From positions 1 through 49,180 of the forward strand of contig CACIXU010000012.1 of the NCBI GenBank assembly GCA_902590705.1: DNA of 49,180 nt, read 5' to 3'. This stretch comes from an uncultured Bacteroidota bacterium (lineage in GTDB: Bacteria; Bacteroidota; Bacteroidia; Flavobacteriales; Flavobacteriaceae). The notes below the pieces were generated by a model. It was given only the letters and a program-made list of their open reading frames with translations. It was not told the DNA's origin and did no database searches. Shown piece by piece: positions 18,390 to 28,603 of this stretch. Position 1 is the first letter of the stretch. Each line of letters opens with the position of its first letter. Both the position numbers and the translations under genes were made by a program.

Positions 18390-18397
18390 CAAAGTTA
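18390..18397 (-). promoter_or_regulatory. Candidate bamD operon -7 element
   Basis: On the minus strand this reads TAACTTTG, matching TAnnTTTG, about 35 bases before the bamD ATG and in the 80-base gap after dapA. No clear -33 TTG is at the expected spacing, so this is a moderate call. Confidence 0.35.
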
Positions 18398-18435
18398 TAC
18401 TAACCTTAGTTAAGATTTATTTTTTAAAAATCGAA

Positions 18436-19314
18436 TTAAATATACTCTTTAAAATAGTTGTTTAACTTATTGTACAAGCTATCTGAAGCATTAACAAGTG
18501 GGAGCCGCAATTGATTTTCACAAAGACCAAGGGCATTCATTAGAACTTTAATCCCAGTTGGATTACCTTCATCATAAATGGTTCTAATTAGGTCTAGAAT
18601 TTGATATTGTATTTGATAACCTCTCCTTGCATCGCCATCAATTCCGTTTTGAACTATTTTAGAATAAAGTTCAGGTAATGCATTTCCAATGACAGAAATT
18701 ACTCCTTTTGCACCAGCCAGTAACATAGGAAGTGACATTTCATCATCACCAGACAGAACCAAGAAATCTTTTGGACAAATCTTCAAAAGTATTTGAGCTT
18801 GTTGAAAATCTCCAGTAGCCTCTTTTATCGCTACAATTTTATCGAAATCTTTAGCCAAGCGTAAAACTGTTTTGGGTTTAAGGTTTACACCACTACGAGA
18901 AGGTACATTATATAGAATTACTGGTAAACTCGAATTTTCGGCAATCGCACTGAAATGACGATACAATCCTTCTTGATTTGGTTTATTGTAATAGGGAGTT
19001 ACAGATAAAACAGCCGAAAAAGGGCTCATATCAATTGAAATAATATCTTCAATAACTTTTGGGGTATTGTTACCTCCAATTCCAATTATTAAGGGTAAAA
19101 TTCCAGCATTATGGTTAACAATAGTTGCAATTAACTGTTTTTTTTCATATTCACTTAATGAAGTTGATTCTGCTGTAGTACCTAAAACGACTAGGTAATC
19201 AACTCCCCCATTAATTAGATGCTCTATTATTCTAGGTATAGCATCAAAATCAATAGCTCCATTCCTTTTAAATGGAGTAATTAAAGCAACTCCATGTCCT
19301 TGTAATTCTCTCAT
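18436..19314 (-). CDS. dapA: 4-hydroxy-tetrahydrodipicolinate synthase
   Basis: DapA condenses pyruvate with aspartate semialdehyde, the first committed step toward diaminopimelate and lysine. The 292-residue TIM barrel has the Schiff-base Lys164 in AIKEATGD, Tyr135 in ILYNVPSRSG, and the LGTTAES loop (residues 44-50). The start is ATG 19314, one base after the stop of the DUF6913 gene, so the two are translationally linked. dapF lies elsewhere in the window (28.6-29.4 kb), placing two diaminopimelate genes here in separate operons. Confidence 0.97.
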   Translation of the reverse strand: MRELQGHGVALITPFKRNGAIDFDAIPRIIEHLINGGVDYLVVLGTTAESTSLSEYEKKQLIATIVNHNAGILPLIIGIGGNNTPKVIEDIISIDMSPFSAVLSVTPYYNKPNQEGLYRHFSAIAENSSLPVILYNVPSRSGVNLKPKTVLRLAKDFDKIVAIKEATGDFQQAQILLKICPKDFLVLSGDDEMSLPMLLAGAKGVISVIGNALPELYSKIVQNGIDGDARRGYQIQYQILDLIRTIYDEGNPTGIKVLMNALGLCENQLRLPLVNASDSLYNKLNNYFKEYI

Positions 19315-19315
19315 A

Positions 19316-19837
19316 TTATCTAAAGATGGTTTTTAAATATTTAAAACATTCATCTGTAAACAACCCTATATTTTTGGGATCAATATCTATAATCAAATCG
19401 TTTAATTCATGATCAACCCCAGTAAAACCAATACTTAAATTATTGACACACTTAGCGCTTACATATTTAAGGTTTATATCATTTCTATCGTAATAATTAA
19501 TTAATATATCTGATTTTTTGGTACAAAATTCATTCAAAACACTACTAATTTTACCAAAATTGGTAATATCCTTGAAAGAATAACTGCTTTTAAAAGTCTC
19601 TTTACCGATTTTATTAGGAGATTGATAATAAGTCAAAACCCTTATTTTTTTATCAGATAAGTCAAACAGCTCTGCCATTTTCTCAAAACATTCTTTTTCT
19701 ATTCCCAATTGATGGTCAAGGATAACAGAAATAGATTTAATTTTAGCACCATACTTCATCTTTTTCTTGGCCAAAGGCCTCTTAATCAGATTCAAATAAA
19801 CACGGTTTAAGAGTATATTTCTGATCCAAAATATCAT
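19316..19837 (-). CDS. DUF6913-like conserved protein
   Basis: This 173-residue protein has no signal peptide or clear transmembrane segment. A basic N-terminus (RPLAKKKMKYGAKIKSISVI) leads into an alpha/beta-like domain with LINYYDRNDINLKYVSAK and a C-terminal DIDPKNIGLFTDECFKYLK segment. Gene position directly before dapA and near ligA, plus overall pattern, fits the flavobacterial family now called DUF6913, of unknown function. Its tight coupling to dapA (1 base apart) could mean a link to cell-wall precursor or lysine synthesis, but this is inference. The family label is from memory and not verified. Confidence 0.7.
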   Translation of the reverse strand: MIFWIRNILLNRVYLNLIKRPLAKKKMKYGAKIKSISVILDHQLGIEKECFEKMAELFDLSDKKIRVLTYYQSPNKIGKETFKSSYSFKDITNFGKISSVLNEFCTKKSDILINYYDRNDINLKYVSAKCVNNLSIGFTGVDHELNDLIIDIDPKNIGLFTDECFKYLKTIFR

Positions 19838-19940
19838 ATCAATGTGTAAAATTAAATTTAAGCAATTACTGAAATCAAAATATTACTTAATATCAATATA
19901 TAATGAAAAATGTTACAAATAAAACAAATCTCTTGGATTT

Positions 19941-21938
<1,998 letters not shown>

Positions 21939-22793
21939 TTACTTTTTAATGACTTTGAGCATTCTTAATTTACCAAAAATATCATATCTAACTTCAATTT
22001 CACCAAAATTATCATCAGAAAAATTTGACTTTAACAGTTCCAAATATTTAGGATTAATCTCTAAATAAAGACTTCCCCCAGATTTTAAAACAGCTCGGGC
22101 AAAATTTATAATCAATCTGTAATAATATACGGGATCATTCTCAGGCGTGAAAAGGGCGATGTGAGGCTCATAATTCAAAACGTTAGGTGAAATTTCTTTT
22201 TTTTCATTGGGATGAACATATGGGGGGTTGGACACAATAATATCCAGTGGATTTTCCCAATGAAATAAGGATTGAATATCCTGTTTAATAAAGTCAATCT
22301 TAACACGGTGTTGTTTTGCATTTTTATTAGCTACTTTCAAGGCTTCTTCAGACAAATCAATTGCAGTCACATTTATATGTTTATTCGCGTTAGCAAGGCT
22401 TACAGCAATACAGCCGCTTCCAGTACCAATATCCATTATTTGGGGAGAAATAATTTTATTTTTGGAGATGTCTTCCAATACCCATTTCACAAGATCCTCT
22501 GTTTCCGGTCGAGGTATTAGAACCGATTCATTTACAAAAAAATCTATTCCAAAAAAAGTAGCTTGATGCGTTATGTACTGGAGGGGTTTTTCTTTTCTCA
22601 GCTCAGACAAGGCGAATTTAAGTTTTTCGTAAGCATTAAAATCCAATAAATAATTAGGATTAATTATTGGGTACGTGGCATCCCAATCAAAATAAAAATC
22701 AATTAGACGTTTAAAAATACTATCCGCCTCTTCTTTGGAATAAATCTTCAATAATGTTTTTTGGAAATAACTTCTAAATTCCGATAATCGCAT
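21939..22793 (-). CDS. prmC: Release-factor glutamine N5-methyltransferase
   Basis: PrmC methylates the glutamine of the GGQ motif in peptide-chain release factors. An N-terminal helical domain precedes a SAM-binding Rossmann domain with the motif I MDIGTGSGCIAVSLA and the active-site NPPY in VSNPPYVHP. PRPETE before motif I is also typical. I choose ATG 22793 (284 residues, starting MRLSEFRSYF); a GTG five codons upstream (22808) is possible but adds nothing conserved. The stop touches the ligA ATG with no gap. It is divergent from ribD, an arrangement common in the clade. Confidence 0.94.
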   Translation of the reverse strand: MRLSEFRSYFQKTLLKIYSKEEADSIFKRLIDFYFDWDATYPIINPNYLLDFNAYEKLKFALSELRKEKPLQYITHQATFFGIDFFVNESVLIPRPETEDLVKWVLEDISKNKIISPQIMDIGTGSGCIAVSLANANKHINVTAIDLSEEALKVANKNAKQHRVKIDFIKQDIQSLFHWENPLDIIVSNPPYVHPNEKKEISPNVLNYEPHIALFTPENDPVYYYRLIINFARAVLKSGGSLYLEINPKYLELLKSNFSDDNFGEIEVRYDIFGKLRMLKVIKK

Positions 22794-22868
22794 TATCAAA
22801 ATTAACACAATCTTTTTTGTTTAATTTTGACATTTCAATTTAAAGGTTAAAAATCTAGTTTTTGTAAT

Positions 22869-23876
22869 ATGGAAGATGAGGATTTTATGAGGAGATGTAT
22901 TGCTTTGGCAAAAAAGGGCTTGGGATACACATACCCAAATCCCATGGTTGGCTGCGTGATTGTTCACCAAGGGAAAATCATCTCAGAGGGCTGGCATAAA
23001 AAAGCAGGAGAATCTCATGCAGAAAAAGAAGCAATCGAAAAAGTTAAGGATAAATCAATTTTAAACGAAGTCACGCTATACGTTAATCTTGAACCTTGTA
23101 ATCATTTTGGTAAAACTCCTCCTTGTTCGGATCTAATTTTAAAAATGAAAATACCCAAAATTGTAATAGGGACAGTAGACTTTAATCAAAAAGTACATCA
23201 CAAGGGGATAAAGAAACTTAAAGAAAACGGTTGTGAAGTCATCACGGGGATATTAGAAAAAGAATGTAGAAAGTTAAATTGTCGTTTTTTTACTTTTCAT
23301 CAAAAAAAAAGACCCTACATAACGCTAAAATGGGCGGAAAGTAAAGATGGGTTTATAGCCCCAAAAGATCAAAATCAAAAATACTGGCTAAGTCACCCCC
23401 TTTCTAAACAATTGGTTCATCAATGGAGAGCTCAGGAACAATCAATTCTGATAGGTGTCAATACTGCTATAATTGATAACCCAAAATTAAATTTAAGAGA
23501 TTGGTACGGAAAGAATCCGATTGCAATTGTGATTGATCCTAAAAATCGACTTCCAAATGAAAGTTTCCTCTACAGAAATAATAAAGCTAATAATCTACTT
23601 TCAATCACATCAAAAGAAGTCGATTTTAAAAACGAAAAATTAAATCCAAATGACTTTATCAATTTTCTTTATGAAAACAAAATCCAATCAGTTATAGTGG
23701 AGGGTGGATTAAAAACTCTTGTTTTTTTTATAAAAAACAACTTATGGGATGAAGCTAAAGTATTTAAAACAAAAATTAAACTTAATAATGGATTAATTTC
23801 ACCAAAATTAGAACAGAAAGAAAAATCTATAATTTCAGTGGGCAGCGATAAATTATATACTTACATTAATTTTTGA
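22869..23876 (+). CDS. ribD: Bifunctional riboflavin deaminase/reductase RibD
   Basis: RibD carries two steps of riboflavin synthesis: deamination of the pyrimidinone and reduction of its ribosyl chain. The N-terminal deaminase has zinc ligands His50, Cys77 and Cys86 and catalytic Glu52 (SHAEKEAIE and EPCNHFGKTPPC). The C-terminal reductase domain begins at RPYITLKWAESKDGFI (about residue 148) and includes ILIGVNTAIIDNP and VIVEGG. Length (335) is slightly short but both domains are complete. The gene ends by overlapping the convergent thioesterase by 16 bases. Confidence 0.95.
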   Translation: MEDEDFMRRCIALAKKGLGYTYPNPMVGCVIVHQGKIISEGWHKKAGESHAEKEAIEKVKDKSILNEVTLYVNLEPCNHFGKTPPCSDLILKMKIPKIVIGTVDFNQKVHHKGIKKLKENGCEVITGILEKECRKLNCRFFTFHQKKRPYITLKWAESKDGFIAPKDQNQKYWLSHPLSKQLVHQWRAQEQSILIGVNTAIIDNPKLNLRDWYGKNPIAIVIDPKNRLPNESFLYRNNKANNLLSITSKEVDFKNEKLNPNDFINFLYENKIQSVIVEGGLKTLVFFIKNNLWDEAKVFKTKIKLNNGLISPKLEQKEKSIISVGSDKLYTYINF

Positions 23877-24268
23877 ATAGTAGAGATTAAATTTTTTGGG
23901 CACCTTATAATCCTATTTTTTTTTTTATCTAAAAAGGCTAAACGTGTACTTCCACTAGCGACTTCTTTTTTTAATTCATTGGTTATTAAATATTTAAAAA
24001 AAATACTTGCTTTTGGTAATTCATTAACCGATAGATTTACCGTTATTAAATCATCAAAATAACAAGGGCTTTTAAACTTTAAATCTACTGTAACAACAGG
24101 CATTAAAGTCCCCCGATCCTCAAATTTTTTATAGGAAAAACCTATCGAATTAAGCCACTCAATTCGCGCCATCTCAAAGTACTTTAGGTAGTTACTGTGA
24201 TGGACATATCCCATTTGGTCAGTTTCTGCATACCTAACCCTAAATGGTTTTGTGGAATATTTAATCAA
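23861..24268 (-). CDS. Acyl-CoA thioesterase, YbgC/4HBT type
   Basis: This 135-residue single-domain hotdog-fold protein has the active-site segment YAETDQMGYVHHSNYLKYFE (residues 13-32) with the catalytic Asp, as in the YbgC and 4-hydroxybenzoyl-CoA thioesterase family. It should hydrolyse short acyl-CoA or related thioesters in the cytosol; the true substrate is unknown. The start is TTG (24268-24266), with no upstream ATG. It is divergent from dnaA and its 3' end overlaps ribD by 16 bases. A thioesterase beside dnaA is common in flavobacteria. Confidence 0.9.
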   Translation of the reverse strand: MIKYSTKPFRVRYAETDQMGYVHHSNYLKYFEMARIEWLNSIGFSYKKFEDRGTLMPVVTVDLKFKSPCYFDDLITVNLSVNELPKASIFFKYLITNELKKEVASGSTRLAFLDKKKNRIIRCPKNLISTIQKLM

Positions 24269-24449
24269 AGTCTAAATATTTTTAATTTTCATCAAAAAAT
24301 CAAGTCCTATAATTTCAAAAAAAAAAATTAAAAAATCAACCAGAAAAAAAGTTTTTTTTAACTTTTTTATTTCAATATTTGCAAGTAGGTTTATTAAAGG
24401 TAGATCTATTAACATTTAACATAAATCAAATCACAGTTTTTAAATTTTA
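24269..24449. promoter_or_regulatory. Divergent thioesterase/dnaA control region
   Basis: This 181-base AT-rich gap contains long A and T runs and a 9-bp inverted repeat AAAAAAGTT / AACTTTTTT (24345-24353 and 24360-24368, six-T loop). AATATTTG (24374-24381) differs by one base from the -7 consensus and probably belongs to the dnaA promoter. I found no TTATNCACA DnaA boxes, so there is no evidence for autoregulation or an origin here. Confidence 0.45.
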
Positions 24450-25877
24450 ATGAACGCTTCTGCAGAAAAAATTTGGAGTAATTGTTTGTTTTTTATCAAA
24501 GATAATATCCAACAGCAAGCTTTCAAAACTTGGTTTGAGCCAATAATACCAATAAAATTAACGGAAAACTCACTTAGCATTCAGGTCCCAAGTAAGTTTT
24601 TTTATGAATGGCTAGAAGAACACTATGTTAAAATTCTTAAGGTTGCTCTTATAAGAGAGTTGGGAAAGGAAGCAAGGCTAATTTATGTCATTAAGATGGA
24701 AAACACCTTTGGTAATAAAGTTCCTTTTACAGAAAGTATACCAAGTAGTAACCGTGTAGGGGTTAATCCTCAGGATGTTGATGCTCCGCTTAATACATAT
24801 ACAAGTGAATTAAAAAACCCTTTTATAATTCCTGGAATCAGAAATTTACAAATTGAGTCTCAACTTAACCCTAACTACAATTTTGAGAATTTTCTTGAAG
24901 GTGACTCTAATCGACTAGCTCGTTCCGCAGGAATGGCCGTCTCTAATAAACCAGGGGGGACCTCCTTTAACCCTTTGATGATTTTCGGAGGTGTTGGTTT
25001 AGGTAAAACTCACCTTGCTCATGCTATTGGTGTTGAAATTAAAGATAAATATCCCGATAAAACAGTATTATACATTTCTGCTGAAAAATTTACCCAGCAA
25101 TATATTGAATCTGTCAAAAAAAATAATCGTAACGACTTTATACACTTTTACCAAGTAATTGATATTTTAATAATAGACGATGTTCAATTTTTATCGGGTA
25201 AGTCAGGAACTCAAGATGTATTTTTTCACATTTTTAATCACCTTCATCAAAACGGAAAGCAGGTTATTATTACTTCTGATAAAGCTCCAGTTGACATGCA
25301 GGATATAGAACAAAGGCTTTTATCAAGATTTAAATGGGGACTTTCAGCAGAGCTTCAAGTACCTGATTTAGAAACTCGAATATCAATATTAAAAAATAAA
25401 TTGTTTCGCGACGGAGTATCAATTAATGAAAATATTATTGAATATGTGGCCAAAAATATCAAAACCAACGTAAGAGAGCTTGAGGGGGCGATTATCTCAC
25501 TTATTGCACAATCCTCTTTTAACCGTGTTGAAATTGATCTTGAATTAGCTAAAGAAATTGTCAATAAGTTTGTTAAAAATACTAAAAGAGAGGTTTCAAT
25601 TGATTATATCCAAAAAGTGGTTTCCGAATATTTTCAAATGGACATTGCAACATTACAATCAAAAACAAGAAAGAGACACATTGTACAAGCCAGACAACTT
25701 GCAATGTATTTTGCAAAAAAATTCACCAAAGCCTCCTTAGCAAGTATTGGTAGTCAAATAGGTAAAAGAGATCATGCAACTGTACTGCATGCATGTAAAA
25801 CAGTCGACAACCTGAGTTTTACAGACAAACAATTCAGAAAATACGTTGAGGATCTCAACCAAAAACTTACGCTCTAA
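24450..25877 (+). CDS. dnaA: Chromosomal replication initiator DnaA
   Basis: DnaA binds origin boxes and opens oriC. This 475-residue protein has all four domains: domain I (about residues 1-85, with IWSNCLFFIKDNI), a linker, the AAA+ domain with Walker A GGVGLGKTH (about 180-188) and Walker B ILIIDDVQFL, and the DNA-binding domain IV with RQLAMYFAKKFT and the signature GKRDHATVLHACKTV. The ATG start at 24450 is clear. A phosphatase-like frame follows after 9 bases. The neighbourhood (thioesterase, dnaA, phosphatase, methyltransferase) is flavobacterial, and it lacks the dnaN and recF partners found beside dnaA in many other phyla. Confidence 0.98.
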   Translation: MNASAEKIWSNCLFFIKDNIQQQAFKTWFEPIIPIKLTENSLSIQVPSKFFYEWLEEHYVKILKVALIRELGKEARLIYVIKMENTFGNKVPFTESIPSSNRVGVNPQDVDAPLNTYTSELKNPFIIPGIRNLQIESQLNPNYNFENFLEGDSNRLARSAGMAVSNKPGGTSFNPLMIFGGVGLGKTHLAHAIGVEIKDKYPDKTVLYISAEKFTQQYIESVKKNNRNDFIHFYQVIDILIIDDVQFLSGKSGTQDVFFHIFNHLHQNGKQVIITSDKAPVDMQDIEQRLLSRFKWGLSAELQVPDLETRISILKNKLFRDGVSINENIIEYVAKNIKTNVRELEGAIISLIAQSSFNRVEIDLELAKEIVNKFVKNTKREVSIDYIQKVVSEYFQMDIATLQSKTRKRHIVQARQLAMYFAKKFTKASLASIGSQIGKRDHATVLHACKTVDNLSFTDKQFRKYVEDLNQKLTL

Positions 25878-25886
25878 AGCACCTAA

Positions 25887-26342
25887 TTGGAAACTAATAT
25901 TTTGATGGCCTGCCACGGAAACATCCGTCGTTCTCCACTTGCAGAGGGATTATTAAAAAACAAATTATATTCAACCCACTTTCACATTGATTCATCAGCA
26001 ACTGCAAGTTTTCATATTGGGAAATCCCCTGATCATAGGAGTATAAAAGTTGCTGCCGATCAGGGAATTGATATCAATCTTCAAAAAGAAAGATCATTTA
26101 AAGTAGAAGATTTTAGTTTGTTCGATAAGATTTATGTTATGGATAGAAATAACCTAAAAGTTGTAAAGCAACTCGCTGAAACTCCAGAATAAAGAAATAA
26201 AGTAAGTCTTATCCTTGAAAATAAAGACGTACCAGACCCATATTATGGAGATGAAAATAATTTTAAAATAGTTTTTGAACTTTTTAATGAAGTTTGTGAA
26301 AAAATTAAGTTTGATTTAATAAATTATAAAAATGTCTGCTAA
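25887..26342 (+). pseudogene. Low-molecular-weight protein tyrosine phosphatase broken by an in-frame stop
   Basis: The frame opens at TTG 25887, nine bases after dnaA, and reads 101 residues of a low-molecular-weight tyrosine phosphatase to a TAA at 26190-26192. The same frame then continues without another stop for 49 codons to TAA 26340-26342, including LILENKDVPDPYYG with the catalytic general-acid Asp, giving about the normal length of 150. A single CAA-to-TAA change would explain it. The P-loop is also unusual: CHGNIRRSP where the family has CLGNICRSP, and the usual AGT motif reads SAT. A truncated product would lack the general acid and should be inactive. Sequencing error remains possible. 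The end overlaps the next gene by 11 bases. Confidence 0.82.
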
Positions 26343-27048
26343 GCTTTTCCTAATTCCATGTCCCGTTGGAGAAAACGCTCCAATTGAAATGCTCCCTATC
26401 TCAATCAAAAAAACTATAACCAATACTAACTTTTTCATAGTAGAGCACGAAAAAGAGGCACGAAGGTTTATAAAAAAAGTTTGCCCAGATAAGATTCAAT
26501 CCAAACTCAAACTATTTCCATTAAACAAACACACATCAACAACAGATATGGCCAATTATCTCGATCCATGTAAGTTTGGAGTAAACATGGGCTTAATTTC
26601 TGATGCAGGGTGTCCTGCTATAGCTGATCCCGGAGCAGAAATTGTTGAAAAGGCACATCAATTGGGAATTAAAGTCAAACCATTGGTAGGTCCATCAGCT
26701 ATTCTAATGGCGATGATGAGTTCGGGGATGAATGGTCAAAATTTTGCTTTTAATGGCTACGTTCCTATTAACAAAAGCGATCGTAAAAAAAATATTAAGG
26801 ATCTTGAAAGCAGATCCCAAAAACAAAATCAATCTCAAATCTTTATTGAGGCACCTTACAGGAATGAAAAACTCTTAATGGACTTAATTGACTGGTTATG
26901 TCCTGAGACAATGCTTTGTGTCGCCTATAACATTACTGAATCAGATGAATACATTAAGACGTATTCCATTTCAGATTGGAAAAATAAAAGACTCAAATTT
27001 GACAAAAAACCGGCAATCTTTATCCTTCACAAAAAAGATTATCGATAA
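26332..27048 (+). CDS. SAM-dependent methyltransferase, RsmI/tetrapyrrole-methylase family
   Basis: This 238-residue protein starts LFLIPCPVGENAP, the form taken by the GxGPG-like motif in the RsmI branch, and has GLISDAGCPAIADPGAEIV and VKPLVGPSAILMAMMSSGMNG, all conserved in 16S rRNA 2'-O-ribose methyltransferases. In Bacteroidota this paralogue sits beside dnaA and the small phosphatase and differs from the main RsmI; its substrate is not established as far as I know. The start is ATG 26332, inside the end of the broken phosphatase frame. The 3' end overlaps mltG by 10 bases, tail to tail. Confidence 0.88.
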   Translation: MSAKLFLIPCPVGENAPIEMLPISIKKTITNTNFFIVEHEKEARRFIKKVCPDKIQSKLKLFPLNKHTSTTDMANYLDPCKFGVNMGLISDAGCPAIADPGAEIVEKAHQLGIKVKPLVGPSAILMAMMSSGMNGQNFAFNGYVPINKSDRKKNIKDLESRSQKQNQSQIFIEAPYRNEKLLMDLIDWLCPETMLCVAYNITESDEYIKTYSISDWKNKRLKFDKKPAIFILHKKDYR

Positions 27049-28082
27049 ACTCGGTTACTATTTAACCAATCGGTATAAACTTTTTTATTCCTATTATGAG
27101 AACGGCCATTGGTTGCAAAAAGATGATATCCAGGTTGATTGGGGTTGGCAACAAAATAGAGAAATTTATGCCTTTCATAATTAAGAACTGCTTCTATAGT
27201 AGAAAGGTCAGGCATAGTAATAGGTCCTGGAGGTAGCCCCCTTTTTTGATAAGTATTGAATGGGGAATTTATTTTTAAATCCTCATATAAAACTCTTTTA
27301 ATCACTGTATCAAAATTTTCATATTTCAATTTTAAAGCATAAATAATTGTTGGATCGGCCTGTAATTTCATTTTTTTATTTAGTCTATTAATATATACTC
27401 CTGCTATTCTAGGTCGCTCATCTACTTTTTGGCTTTCTTTTTGAACTACAGAAGCTAAGTTGATTACATTCTTTGGATTTAATCCAATTTCATTTGCTTT
27501 TTTAACCCTAGCCTTGGTCCAAAAGTTTTTGTATGATTTCCACATTTTTTCTCTAAACTTTAATGCTGAAGTATTCCAAAAAAACTCATAAGTATTAGGT
27601 AAATACATGCTTAATGCATTATACTTTGAAAATCCATTTTGCTTTAAAAAAATTGTATCACGGAATGCTCTTATTAATGTTATACTGTCTGGCGCAATTT
27701 GTTCTGCAACTCGACCAGCTAAATTTTCTAAACGCTCCTGATTATTAAAGGTTACCTTAACGGTTAGATTTTTAGATCTGAGAGAATTGATAATTTCATT
27801 ATTGTTACTACCTTTATAAATGGCATACTTTCCAGGTTTAATACGATTAAAATATCCTTTTTTTTTGGCTGCAACGGTAAAATCTGAGATAGAGTTTAAA
27901 TAAGGTGATAACTGAGCGCATAAGGATTCAAAAGTTTCTCCGTCCTTGATATATATATACTTAACCTCGTTTACAAATTTAGTGTTGTCCCAAAAAAAAG
28001 TTTTATTAAACAAATAAAAAAAGTAGAGCCCAAATACCAAACCTATCATAACAATGATAAATAATAATTTCCTTCGATACAT
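27039..28082 (-). CDS. mltG: Endolytic murein transglycosylase MltG
   Basis: MltG cleaves nascent glycan strands and is thought to end their growth. The 347-residue protein has one N-terminal transmembrane helix (about residues 6-26), a LysM-like region around IYIKDGETFESLCAQL, and the YceG catalytic domain with active-site Glu216 in ASVVQKESQ, then PRIAGVYINRL, LQADPTIIYAL and GLPPGPI. The C-terminus FVANPNQPGYHLFA is family-typical. The ATG at 28082 is 2 bases after the GNAT stop, so dapF-GNAT-mltG form one operon, linking diaminopimelate supply with peptidoglycan processing. Confidence 0.95.
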   Translation of the reverse strand: MYRRKLLFIIVMIGLVFGLYFFYLFNKTFFWDNTKFVNEVKYIYIKDGETFESLCAQLSPYLNSISDFTVAAKKKGYFNRIKPGKYAIYKGSNNNEIINSLRSKNLTVKVTFNNQERLENLAGRVAEQIAPDSITLIRAFRDTIFLKQNGFSKYNALSMYLPNTYEFFWNTSALKFREKMWKSYKNFWTKARVKKANEIGLNPKNVINLASVVQKESQKVDERPRIAGVYINRLNKKMKLQADPTIIYALKLKYENFDTVIKRVLYEDLKINSPFNTYQKRGLPPGPITMPDLSTIEAVLNYERHKFLYFVANPNQPGYHLFATNGRSHNRNKKVYTDWLNSNRVYR

Positions 28083-28084
28083 CT

Positions 28085-28603
28085 TTAAACTATTTTCTGA
28101 TAAATTAATTCATCATGAAACTGTCCTTCATAAAAATTCCAATCTTTTTTTTTGCCAACTAAAAAAAAATTTTGAGATTCAAAAAGTTGAATACTATATT
28201 GATTTTCTGCGGCAACGTGGGCATAAAGTTGATGTAGCTGTAGCCTTTCCTTTGCATAAGTTTCAATCAATTCAAGTGAAGCATTACCATATCCCCTTCC
28301 TCGATAAGGAGCACTAATAATTAGACCAATAGCGGCCCTATGATGAAGTGGCTCAAAATCAAATAAGTCTATAAAACCAATTGCATGTTTTTGCTTATTA
28401 GTAATTGTAAACTTTATTTGTCGAGTTTCAAAAATATCTTTATTTGCATTTGCAATATAGCTATTAAGTAAACTTTTTGAGTAAGGATGGAAACGATTAG
28501 AGTACTTCCATAATTTAGTATCATTTTCAGTATCAAATAAAAAATCTAAATCGTCAGGCTCCAGCGCCCTTAAGGTTACAAAATCATTTTGATAATTAAT
28601 CAT
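28085..28603 (-). CDS. GNAT family N-acetyltransferase, RimJ/RimL-like
   Basis: This 172-residue protein is a single GNAT domain. The acetyl-CoA pyrophosphate-binding loop is YRGRGYGNASL (near residue 100), preceded by the beta-4 strand AAIGLIISAPY, and the C-terminal AAENQYSIQLFESQNF matches RimJ/RimL-like enzymes. It could acetylate a ribosomal protein, an amine or an amino-sugar; the substrate is not predictable. The ATG overlaps the dapF stop by 4 bases (ATGA) and mltG follows 2 bases later, a conserved flavobacterial order. Confidence 0.9.
   Translation of the reverse strand: MINYQNDFVTLRALEPDDLDFLFDTENDTKLWKYSNRFHPYSKSLLNSYIANANKDIFETRQIKFTITNKQKHAIGFIDLFDFEPLHHRAAIGLIISAPYRGRGYGNASLELIETYAKERLQLHQLYAHVAAENQYSIQLFESQNFFLVGKKKDWNFYEGQFHDELIYQKIV

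Noticed and set aside
26190-26192. Recoding (selenocysteine, pyrrolysine or frameshift) at the stop inside the phosphatase
   Set aside because: The codon is TAA, not TGA or TAG, and both sides are in the same frame. A nonsense mutation or sequencing error is simpler.
26888-27184. Plus-strand frame overlapping the end of the RsmI-like gene and mltG
   Set aside because: It lies in another frame of a confident gene and is antisense to the mltG 3' end. No coding signal was seen.
28054-28317. Plus-strand open frame of 87 codons across the mltG-GNAT junction
   Set aside because: It is antisense to two well-supported genes and its product resembles no family.
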